Shown here piece after piece: positions 15,449 through 22,584 of a stretch of DNA of 33,552 bases (position 1 is its first letter; each line of letters opens with the position of its first letter). The position numbers and the translations under genes were made by a program. The notes below the pieces were generated by a model. That model made no database searches. It was given only the letters and a program-made list of their open reading frames with translations, and was not told the origin of the DNA. Source of the stretch: Hespellia sp. GTDB taxonomy: Bacteria > Bacillota > Clostridia > Lachnospirales > Lachnospiraceae. The stretch is from contig JAQVCP010000031.1 in NCBI GenBank assembly GCA_028689735.1, positions 1-33,552 of the forward strand. The letters run 5' to 3'.

Positions 15449-16372
15449 TTAAGAAAATCCCCAATATGCAGGATTCATTGTGCATCTTTGAATGATTCCC
15501 ATTGGCAGCTTCCTGTAATGCTTTCCAAGCCAGTATCCAGAATATTTAAATCCACTGCTGAATATCAGCGAAAAGATGAGCCATGGCTTTCTTATCTTCA
15601 GTAGATATGACACTGTTTTTTTTATCAGCCGTATCCCCTCACTTTCCGATGAGACATTGCGGAATATCTCCGGGTGGCATGCCTGCGACACGGCCAGATC
15701 AAAATTACGCCGAAATTGCTGTCTCCAACTATAATTATGTGAATGGATTACTTTTGCTTCCGCCGCATACGCAACTTTGTAGCCACTCTGTATCAACTTT
15801 GCAGCTAAAATCATATCCTCATTGAATATTACTTTTTTTTCAAATCCTCCAACTGCATTATAAATGTCTTTTCGGTATGCCGCGCATACATCTGAGCAAA
15901 AATATGTTTTCACTCCCATTGCATCCAGGTCAGCAGCTGTTTTTACAGCTCCACATGAAGAATAATTAAAACTCCGGGTATATTTTTCTATTATCCTGCA
16001 ATCATCTTTTGGCAATTGTCTCGCATATGCCACACCAACCTTTTCATCTTCAAAACAGTGAACCAGCTTCTCAATCAAGTGTGTATCTGCCGGAAGTGCA
16101 TCCTGTGTCATAAATACAACAATCTCTGCCTTTGATTCTTCCATTCCTCTTGCCCGTGTTCCGCCATGATCAAATTCAGCTTTCATTATCCTGGTAAGTT
16201 TAATATTGTCTCCAAGGCTATCAAATGCTATCCCCGTATCCTCTGCAACCGTATCAATGATATGAATCTGTTCTATTGGATAGCTCTGTTTGTTCAGCCT
16301 CTTTATGATATGTCTGAGTTCTTCTCCAGGCCGGTACGTTGGAATAACGATTTCAATTTTTTTTGAATCCAT
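15449..16372 (-). CDS. Rhamnosyltransferase-like glycosyltransferase family 2
   Basis: A cytoplasmic GT2 enzyme adding a sugar, probably rhamnose, to a lipid-linked chain. The 307-aa protein has the nucleotide-binding IVIPTYRPGEE (8-18). The FDHGGTR motif (67-73) is typical of bacterial rhamnosyltransferases, a TQDA catalytic segment lies at 89-92, and FNEDMILAAKL near 183 serves as the acceptor-side motif. AGAGGAAAC precedes the ATG. It follows the phosphoglycosyltransferase by 57 bp in the same transcript, so it may add the second sugar. dTDP-rhamnose genes in the window (rfbA, rfbB, rfbC) support the donor call, which remains an inference. Confidence 0.85.
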   Translation of the reverse strand: MDSKKIEIVIPTYRPGEELRHIIKRLNKQSYPIEQIHIIDTVAEDTGIAFDSLGDNIKLTRIMKAEFDHGGTRARGMEESKAEIVVFMTQDALPADTHLIEKLVHCFEDEKVGVAYARQLPKDDCRIIEKYTRSFNYSSCGAVKTAADLDAMGVKTYFCSDVCAAYRKDIYNAVGGFEKKVIFNEDMILAAKLIQSGYKVAYAAEAKVIHSHNYSWRQQFRRNFDLAVSQACHPEIFRNVSSESEGIRLIKKTVSYLLKIRKPWLIFSLIFSSGFKYSGYWLGKHYRKLPMGIIQRCTMNPAYWGFS

Positions 16373-16429
16373 AATATGTTTCCTCTTCTTTGTCTGTTCT
16401 CCACTCTAACTTTTTTAGACAGAGCCTCA

Positions 16430-17833
16430 CTAGTAAGCATTTTTATTGATAAATCCTTTAAAAAAAGTTAACAGTATTATCTTGAAATCCAGACCAATTG
16501 TCCAGTTCTCAATATAATACAAATCACACTCTATTCTTTTACGAATGGAGGTATCTCCACGATACCCATTCACCTGGGCCCAGCCGGTCAGTCCTGGTCT
16601 CACTTGATGCTTTATCATATATCGTGGGATTTCTTCCTTAAACTTTTCAACAAACTGCGGTCTCTCCGGCCGTGGTCCCACCAAGCTCATATCTCCTTTT
16701 AGGACATTGAAAAGCTGAGGTAATTCATCGATACTTGTTTTACGTATAACTCGTCCCACCTTTGTTACTCGAGGATCATTCTTGGTTGTCCATTCTCCGC
16801 GCTCTTCCTCTTCCTTCTGCACTACCATTGAACGAAATTTATACATATCAAATGTTTTATTTGAAAGGCCTACCCTCTCCTGTTTGAAAATCAAAGGTCC
16901 AGGAGCTGTCACTTTTATTAAGATCGCCGTAACCAGCATGATCGGTGAAAAAAGAGTCAGTGCAACAAGTGCTCCAAATACATCTACCGCTCGTTTCATC
17001 ACTCTATTCCAAGTATTATTAAGTGGAACTCGTCTGATGTTAATGACAGGCAGTCCCAAGATATCTTCCGTGTAAGGTCTGGTCGGAATAATATTGTTGT
17101 AATCCGGAATAAACTTTGTATGCACACCTGATTTTTCACACATATTTACAATATATTCCAGCTTGTTATATTCACTGATTCCCAGCGTAATTGCGATCTC
17201 ATCCACACGGTTCTGCGGAAGGATAATAAGAAGGTTCTCAATACTTCCAATCACCTTAACGCCTTTATACTCTGTTCCCCGTTCAACATGATCATCCAGA
17301 ATGCCTCTTATGGAATAACCCCAACCTGGATTCGCTTTGATACGGTCTATATACTCTTCTGCCGCCCTGCTGTAGCCAACCAGGATCATGTGCTTTTGAT
17401 TATATCCTTTCCCCCGCACTTTTCTAAGCACAAGCCGGATAATATTTCGTATCAGGACTTCAAGAAACACATTGACGCATGTGAAAATAAAGATCATCGC
17501 ACGCGAAAAATCCATCTGTCTTGACAAATATAAAATCAGTATGAAACACATCAAACCAATTGCATTGGCCTGTACAATGTGCCAGGCTTCCAACCTGCGT
17601 CCCTGTACACGCTTCGAAGTATACAACTGAAACAAAGAGTACAAAATCAAGTACCCTGGAATGATATAAATCAAAGCATGTAAATATACATTCAGAGATA
17701 AATACCATGCCCCTACCGGCAATAATCCACTCTTGAATCTGATATACCATGATAGGACATAGGAAAACCCCATAGCCAGTGCATCTATTACCACATGTAA
17801 TCTATTTAATAATTTCTGATTGTCCTTAATCAT
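16430..17833 (-). CDS. Polyprenyl glycosylphosphotransferase (WbaP/WcaJ/EpsE-type initiating enzyme)
   Basis: Transfers a sugar-1-phosphate to undecaprenyl phosphate and so starts polysaccharide assembly. The 467-aa protein has about four N-terminal TM segments, a CoA/NAD-binding-like middle domain (about 140-240) and the C-terminal bacterial sugar transferase domain with a re-entrant helix (about 275-300). Diagnostic motifs are KFRSM, TSIDELPQLFNVLKGDMS, VGPRPERP and RPGLTGWAQVNG. The ATG at 17833 has AAAAGG at good distance. A GTG nine bases upstream lies within the ribosome site. A promoter with phased hexamer repeats lies upstream. First gene of its transcript. The sugar (Glc, Gal or GlcNAc phosphate) cannot be read from sequence. 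Confidence 0.95.
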   Translation of the reverse strand: MIKDNQKLLNRLHVVIDALAMGFSYVLSWYIRFKSGLLPVGAWYLSLNVYLHALIYIIPGYLILYSLFQLYTSKRVQGRRLEAWHIVQANAIGLMCFILILYLSRQMDFSRAMIFIFTCVNVFLEVLIRNIIRLVLRKVRGKGYNQKHMILVGYSRAAEEYIDRIKANPGWGYSIRGILDDHVERGTEYKGVKVIGSIENLLIILPQNRVDEIAITLGISEYNKLEYIVNMCEKSGVHTKFIPDYNNIIPTRPYTEDILGLPVINIRRVPLNNTWNRVMKRAVDVFGALVALTLFSPIMLVTAILIKVTAPGPLIFKQERVGLSNKTFDMYKFRSMVVQKEEEERGEWTTKNDPRVTKVGRVIRKTSIDELPQLFNVLKGDMSLVGPRPERPQFVEKFKEEIPRYMIKHQVRPGLTGWAQVNGYRGDTSIRKRIECDLYYIENWTIGLDFKIILLTFFKGFINKNAY

Positions 17834-17866
17834 CTTCCTCACCTTTTACTGTTTTCTTTGTAGTAT

Positions 17867-17895
17867 ATCATACATGATTTTTCAGAAAAGAACAA
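17867..17895 (-). promoter_or_regulatory. Sigma-A-type promoter of the phosphoglycosyltransferase
   Basis: On the minus strand, -35 TTGTTC (17890-17895) and -10 TATGAT (17867-17872) are 17 bp apart, about 33 bp before the ATG. The weak -35 suggests help from an activator. A phased hexamer array begins 28 bp upstream. Confidence 0.65.
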
Positions 17896-17923
17896 CTAAA
17901 AGCCTAAAAATTGCTTATTTTTC

Positions 17924-17951
17924 GTAACATTTTTGTAACATTTCTTTTACA
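17924..17951. promoter_or_regulatory. Three hexamers at 11-bp spacing, candidate response-regulator site
   Basis: GTAACA at 17924 and 17935 and TTTACA at 17946 (plus strand) are each 11 bp apart, one helical turn, so they lie on the same face of DNA. Tandem direct repeats of this type and spacing are the usual target of OmpR/PhoB-family regulators, for example TTAACA boxes of Bacillus PhoP. The array lies at about -60 to -85 of the minus-strand promoter, where an activator would bind. No regulator gene is in the window. Confidence 0.45.
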
Positions 17952-18247
17952 CATCAAAGGCAACGCCATTTAAGGAAACTTCAAGCGTATCTTATTGCAT
18001 AAAAAAAGGGGGACTGATATACTGAAAGAAGAAAAGACAAAAGTAAGCGCTGAACAGAATTTTTCCGGTTTATATGACGTAATCTTCACCTTTCTTCTTC
18101 GATTCGGGAATATCCAGACCATTCGATACAAGTCAAATCTCCTCCTCTGCTGTCCAGAGCCAAACAGCGCATCACGAGATAATTTTTTCAGAAACGCTGT
18201 CGTCTGGAGTTTGGATTCTTCTCGTCCCCCTCCTCACCGCTGTAGTG

Positions 18248-18276
18248 TTGCGTACAATCTGCAGATATGCTAGAAT
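18248..18276 (+). promoter_or_regulatory. Sigma-A-type promoter of the plus-strand two-gene operon
   Basis: -35 TTGCGT (18248-18253) and -10 TAGAAT (18271-18276) are separated by 17 bp, with a predicted leader of about 35 nt before the ATG at 18318. Confidence 0.65.
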
Positions 18277-18317
18277 AAATGAGATGTTTTATACGAAATA
18301 ACGTAAAAGGAGCCGCC

Positions 18318-19853
18318 ATGTATCAATACATTTTAAAAAACAAAAGAGAATACGGTTTTGCATTGTTATTTTCCTTGATTTGTTTTGGGTTTATGCTTAC
18401 AAATCATACGATTTCTATCGATGAAGAAACATGGGTTCTTTCTAATAGTGTGAACTTTGGCTGGATCAGTCAGGGTCGTTTTGGAATTTTTCTGCTAAAC
18501 CTCCTGTTTTCCAACCATAGCCAGTACACTCCCTTCCTTTGGGACTGCCTTGCAATCGCATTTTGGAATTTCTCTGGAATTGTCTTTTTCTATTCTCTGT
18601 TTCAAAAAGAAGAACCAGATTCCTGGAAATTGATCTTCATGCAATCCTACTATGTTTCTCTTCCTTTTGTTGTCGGCGAGATTTTATCTTTTTCTATGTT
18701 TAATTTTCAGATTAGCCTTGGCATGGTATTCACAGCACTTGCGTTTTATTACAGCACGCATCTTTTTGCACACAAGAAGAAGTCTGACGCTGCCGTAGCG
18801 GTGTTGCTCCTCCTGTTTTCTATTTCCATTTATCAGGCATTTATCTGTGTATACGTTACTGCCGTCGTTGCATATTTTCTACTTCAATTTCTCGGTGAGA
18901 AATCTGCTGATCTGCAAAAAATACTGCCCTTCGCAGTTACATGTATCGCGGCAACAGTTTTCTATTTTGTCATTAACAAATTATTAATGATCTTAACCAG
19001 CAGCTCCAGTTATCTTACAGAAAATTATATTGGGTGGTTCTCCAAAAACGGAATACTCTATGCTGCATTTATGGCTCTTGCTAACATTGTACGCGTTTCT
19101 TTTGCTATTACTATACAAGGTGAACATATCTATGGTGGTTTTGTCATTCGGATTCTCACGATCAGCTTTGTGTTATTTTCAGTTTATACATTCTTTCACT
19201 CCAAAGGTGTAAAAAGAAAATCGGGTGTGTTCTTCTGGACAATCGTCTTTGTTGCCGCTCCGTTTTCTCTTTATCTGGCCTTGGGAACTTACAAAACTCA
19301 CGGCAGAATGCTTTTGGCACTTCCTTTGGTTGGAGCACTGGAAATCTACTTCATTTTCCAATTTTTAAGGAAATCGATCCTAAAAAGAATCGGAATTCTC
19401 ATTGTGTCATTTTTGCTGTTTCTGAATGTTCGTAATATGAACCAGCTATTTTATGCTTCTTCTGTCGCATATGAACATGATACCACCACTGCCAATGAAA
19501 TTATGCACGACATTCGCACACTAGGTTTGGATTATCATAACAAACCAATTGTCTTGATTGGAATGGCTCCCATGGATGATGTTGGATTAACCACTTCCGA
19601 TACTGTTGGTGCCTCGATTTTTGCTTGGGATGATGGCAATATCTCCCGTATGGTAAATTTCATCCGTACAGAAGGATACTCCGTCACTGCTCCTTCCGCA
19701 AAACAGATTCAAAATGCATATGATGCCTCTGCCGCTATGTCAAAATGGCCTCAGAATGGAAGTATCAAGGAATTACATGATACAATTATTATATATTTGT
19801 CTGATCCGTCAGAAAAATGGTTTATATCCAACCACTGCACAAATACAAGATAA
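18318..19853 (+). CDS. GtrII/GtrC-like GT-C family membrane glycosyltransferase (second copy)
   Basis: A 511-aa multi-TM protein with the same plan as the protein at 10971-12506. An early acidic loop (Asp35, Glu36, Glu37 in SIDEETW) is followed by GRFG (53-56), about 10-12 TM segments and a C-terminal tail with MSKWPQNGSI. It probably transfers a sugar from polyprenyl phosphate to an extracellular acceptor. The ATG at 18318 is chosen for AAAGGAG seven bases upstream. An earlier in-frame start lacks a site. It is the first gene of a plus-strand pair with its own promoter. No GtrB-type lipid-P-sugar synthase is in its own operon, so it must use one from elsewhere, perhaps from the minus-strand genes. 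Confidence 0.78.
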   Translation: MYQYILKNKREYGFALLFSLICFGFMLTNHTISIDEETWVLSNSVNFGWISQGRFGIFLLNLLFSNHSQYTPFLWDCLAIAFWNFSGIVFFYSLFQKEEPDSWKLIFMQSYYVSLPFVVGEILSFSMFNFQISLGMVFTALAFYYSTHLFAHKKKSDAAVAVLLLLFSISIYQAFICVYVTAVVAYFLLQFLGEKSADLQKILPFAVTCIAATVFYFVINKLLMILTSSSSYLTENYIGWFSKNGILYAAFMALANIVRVSFAITIQGEHIYGGFVIRILTISFVLFSVYTFFHSKGVKRKSGVFFWTIVFVAAPFSLYLALGTYKTHGRMLLALPLVGALEIYFIFQFLRKSILKRIGILIVSFLLFLNVRNMNQLFYASSVAYEHDTTTANEIMHDIRTLGLDYHNKPIVLIGMAPMDDVGLTTSDTVGASIFAWDDGNISRMVNFIRTEGYSVTAPSAKQIQNAYDASAAMSKWPQNGSIKELHDTIIIYLSDPSEKWFISNHCTNTR

Positions 19854-19881
19854 CTTATTTTGTATTTGTAAATAACGCCCC

Positions 19882-19896
19882 GTTCGCTTGGCGAAC
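19882..19896. repeat. Small hairpin between the two plus-strand genes
   Basis: A perfect 6-bp stem GTTCGC/GCGAAC with a 3-nt loop lies 29 bp after the GtrII-like stop. There is no T-run, so it is not a terminator. It may stabilise or process the mRNA. Confidence 0.4.
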
Positions 19897-19932
19897 AGCA
19901 CATCACATTCAATCACAGAAAAAGAGGTTTTT

Positions 19933-20913
19933 ATGAAAGTAACTATTATTATTCCCAACTACAACGGAAAACATTTTATGCTGCCGTGTCTGGATTCACT
20001 TTCTCGTCAGACCAGCAAGGACTTTACAATACTAATTGTGGACAATGCCTCCTCTGATGGCAGCCTCACATATCTTCAAGAAGAGTGGCCTTCAATCCCG
20101 GTTATCTCTTTGGATAAGAATTACGGCTTCAGTCGTGCTGTTAATGTTGGGATTCAGAATTCAACTACACCTTATGTACTTTTATTGAATAATGACACCA
20201 CCGTTGCACCTGACTTTGTCGAACAGATGATCAATGCAATTGAGCATTCCCACAGGATTTTCTCTGTCAGCAGCAAGATGATCCAGATGTATCATCCTGA
20301 GTTGATTGATAGTGCGGGAGATTTGTATACTCTGATGGGATGGGGCGTATGCCGCGGCACTGGGAGACCTGTTGAAAACTACACTTCTTCCGATACTATT
20401 TTTTCCGCTTGTGCCGGTGCCGCAATCTATCGTAGATCTGTATTTAAAAAAATTGGATACTTTGATGAATCGCATTTTGCGTATCTGGAAGATATTGATA
20501 TTGGATACCGTGCCAAAATTCATGGATATAAAAATACCTACTGCGCTTCAGCCATTGTAAAACATGTTGGCAGTGGAACCAGTGGTTCCAAATACAATTC
20601 TTTTAAAGTCAAGCTGGCTGCCCGCAATAACCTTTATCTTATTTACAAAAATATGCCCTTATTACAGCTTATTTTAAACATTCTTCCTATCAGCCTTGGT
20701 TTCTTTGTAAAAGCACTGTTTTTTCAAAAAATAGGATTTGGAAAAGACTACAGGGAAGGCTTTCGAGAAGGCCTTCATACAATGAAGCATTGTAAAAAGG
20801 TGCCCTTTCGAATACGTAATCTTTTCAATTACTTAAAAATCGAATCAGAATTAATTGTCTATACTTTCGCCTATGCCAAGGACTGGATTAAACGAAAGGT
20901 ATTACACAAATAA
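19933..20913 (+). CDS. WbbL-like glycosyltransferase family 2
   Basis: A cytoplasmic GT2 enzyme, probably a rhamnosyl- or hexosyltransferase of polysaccharide synthesis. The 326-aa protein (from the ATG at 19933) opens with MKVTIIIPNYNG, then VDNASSDGS, NYGFSRAVNVG, the catalytic LLLNNDT, and YLEDIDIGYRAK as the acceptor/base motif. A hydrophobic or amphipathic region around 240-265 may touch the membrane. The start is fixed by AGAGG 5-8 bases upstream. An in-frame start 45 bases earlier has none. It lies 79 bp after the GtrII-like gene, and a small GTTCGC/GCGAAC hairpin (19882-19896) lies between them. The strong terminator begins at its stop codon. Confidence 0.9.
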   Translation: MKVTIIIPNYNGKHFMLPCLDSLSRQTSKDFTILIVDNASSDGSLTYLQEEWPSIPVISLDKNYGFSRAVNVGIQNSTTPYVLLLNNDTTVAPDFVEQMINAIEHSHRIFSVSSKMIQMYHPELIDSAGDLYTLMGWGVCRGTGRPVENYTSSDTIFSACAGAAIYRRSVFKKIGYFDESHFAYLEDIDIGYRAKIHGYKNTYCASAIVKHVGSGTSGSKYNSFKVKLAARNNLYLIYKNMPLLQLILNILPISLGFFVKALFFQKIGFGKDYREGFREGLHTMKHCKKVPFRIRNLFNYLKIESELIVYTFAYAKDWIKRKVLHK

Positions 20914-20958
20914 AAAGCAGGACGCCATCCGTGTCAACTGGATAGCGTCCTGCTTTTT
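20912..20958. terminator. Bidirectional terminator between convergent operons
   Basis: A long stem pairs 20912-20930 with 20940-20958, 19 bp with one C-A mismatch, around a 9-nt loop. It has an A-run on one side and a T-run on the other. It ends the plus-strand GT2 transcript and, on the other strand, the nine-gene rfbA operon, whose last stop is 42 bp away. The plus-strand stop codon TAA overlaps the first base of the stem. Confidence 0.93.
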
Positions 20959-20999
20959 ATTAGATATAAAGTACTGTTCACAAAATATGCAGTACACTA

Positions 21000-21626
21000 T
21001 TAATTGAATTTCACCATATACCCTGGATACTCAGCATGTCCGGTTTCCAAAATCTGCCCCTCTACAGTAACCCGAATCTTGTCACACTCATAAGCGCTCA
21101 AAAAAGTATTGCACAAACTTCCCATTGTGATGTACTCTCCTGCTGAACCTTGATTCTTCAATCCATTCGAAAACTCTACAGACAAGTCTAAATCTATTAC
21201 TTTCGCATCAGCCGATTGACTTTCCGAAAAACTCAAAACCGAAACATTCGTCAAGGCACTACTTTTCTCAGATAATTTTTTTACCAATGCTGCAGGTGTC
21301 AGTTCCGGAATTGTCACTTCTTCCGTATCAAATCCATCTGCATTTGCATTGCTGTAATAAAGTGTAACTTTCTTTTCTTCTGACTCCGGAGAATCCTGTT
21401 CTGGTTCCTGTTCAAGATCATTTTTTTCTGAATTTTCTTCTTTAACGCTGCTATCTGCTATCTCTTCCTGCTTCTCTCCCCCAGTCTCCTGCTCGTCCTT
21501 TTCTGCCACAGCAATACCCGAACCACTTGCAGCTGACCCTTCTTTTGAGCTGGTTTCACTGCCACAAGCGACTCCCCCCACCACCAGTGCAGCAATAACA
21601 ACAGCCATTTCCAATTTCTTTCTCAT
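21000..21626 (-). CDS. GerMN-domain lipoprotein
   Basis: Role in this locus unknown. The 208-aa protein has a lipoprotein signal with lipobox GVAC (Cys21), a Glu/Ser-rich linker (about 25-75) and a GerMN domain (about 78-200, with TLYYSNANADGF, LTPAALVKKL and TMGSLCNTFLSAY). GerMN domains occur in spore germination and cell-wall-associated lipoproteins of Firmicutes. The ATG at 21626 has AAGGGG upstream. A GTG six bases earlier is less likely. It is the last gene of the rfbA operon, 30 bp after the GT2, and is followed by the bidirectional terminator. It may bind or help place wall polymer, but this is a guess. Confidence 0.85.
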   Translation of the reverse strand: MRKKLEMAVVIAALVVGGVACGSETSSKEGSAASGSGIAVAEKDEQETGGEKQEEIADSSVKEENSEKNDLEQEPEQDSPESEEKKVTLYYSNANADGFDTEEVTIPELTPAALVKKLSEKSSALTNVSVLSFSESQSADAKVIDLDLSVEFSNGLKNQGSAGEYITMGSLCNTFLSAYECDKIRVTVEGQILETGHAEYPGYMVKFN

Positions 21627-21656
21627 AAACACCCCTTCTTTCTGACTTTATTTATA

Positions 21657-22574
21657 CTATTTTGCAATTTGATTCAACAAAATCTCATATAGCTGTTTAT
21701 GTTTTTTCACAACTACCTGAAGGATAATTCCACAAATCCACAAAAGAATGGCAATCGTAAACATTACTCCGGATACAATTAAGGTTGGAAATCTAAGCAC
21801 CAGTCCAGTCTGAACATACTCAACAAATACCGGAACAAAAAACAATGCGGAAATAAGAATACAGACTAAGGAGATCACACTAAAAAAGATCATTGGTTTA
21901 TATTCCCGGAATAAGTTTGCTATTGTCTTAAGCACTTTCATCCCATCACTCACTGTATTTAATTTTGATTCACTTCCTTCCGGCCTGTCACGGTAAGTGA
22001 CTGGTATTTCTTCCAACAAAAAGTTCTTATCAAGCGCATGAATTGTCATTTCTGTTTCAATTTCAAATCCTTTTGATAAAACCGGAAAACTCTTTACGAA
22101 CAATCTGCTGAATGCACGGTAGCCTGTCATGATATCTCTCACATTGCTTTTGAATAATTTGTTTATCAATCCACGCACCACACGATTTCCAGTATTATGA
22201 AATGGTCTTTTATTCTCAGTAAAATATGTGGAGGACAATCTGTCCCCAATCACCATATCAACTCCCTTATTCAGGACAAGCTCGCACATCTCCCTTGCAT
22301 TTTCCGCTGGGTAAGTATCATCTCCATCAATCATCAGATAACAATCTGCCTCGATATCACGGAACATACTGCGAATAACATTTCCTTTTCCCTGTCTATA
22401 TTCATAGACAACCGTGGCACCTGCTGCTCTGGCAATTTCATCTGTTTTATCGGATGAATTATTATCATATACATAAATAGTTGCCTCTGGAAGCACCGCT
22501 CTGTAATCATCTATAACTTTTTTAATTGTAACGCTCTCATTGTAACACGGAATCAGTATTGCTATTTTACTCAT
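21657..22574 (-). CDS. DPM1-like polyprenyl-phosphate glycosyltransferase (GT2)
   Basis: Makes a polyprenyl-phosphate sugar. The 305-aa protein has AILIPCYNES, VYDNNSSDKT, EYRQGKGNVI and the catalytic MIDGDDTYP motif, then GYRAFSR and PVTYRDRPEGSESKLN, which are typical of dolichol-phosphate mannose synthase relatives. Two C-terminal TM segments (about 232-255 and 268-292) follow. AAGGAG lies six bases before the ATG. It directly follows a 712-aa GT-C-like protein, so the pair probably works as donor synthase and extracellular transferase (inference). Confidence 0.9.
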   Translation of the reverse strand: MSKIAILIPCYNESVTIKKVIDDYRAVLPEATIYVYDNNSSDKTDEIARAAGATVVYEYRQGKGNVIRSMFRDIEADCYLMIDGDDTYPAENAREMCELVLNKGVDMVIGDRLSSTYFTENKRPFHNTGNRVVRGLINKLFKSNVRDIMTGYRAFSRLFVKSFPVLSKGFEIETEMTIHALDKNFLLEEIPVTYRDRPEGSESKLNTVSDGMKVLKTIANLFREYKPMIFFSVISLVCILISALFFVPVFVEYVQTGLVLRFPTLIVSGVMFTIAILLWICGIILQVVVKKHKQLYEILLNQIAK

Positions 22575-22584
22575 CTCATTCTCC

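Larger units (their letters stand above)
17834..18317. other. Divergent intergenic region with two promoters and phased repeats
   Basis: This 484-bp gap separates the minus-strand phosphoglycosyltransferase from the plus-strand GtrII-like gene. It holds a promoter for each (17867-17895 minus, 18248-18276 plus) and a GTAACA repeat array (17924-17951). An open frame of about 90 codons (17995-18273, TTG start) has no recognisable product and runs through the plus promoter. I do not accept it as a gene. The middle part (about 17960-18240) shows nothing else I can name and could contain decayed coding sequence. Confidence 0.6.

Noticed and set aside
17995-18273. Open frame of 92 codons in the divergent intergenic region
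   Set aside because: TTG start without a good ribosome site, no recognisable domain, and it overlaps the promoter of the following gene. A decayed gene remains possible.
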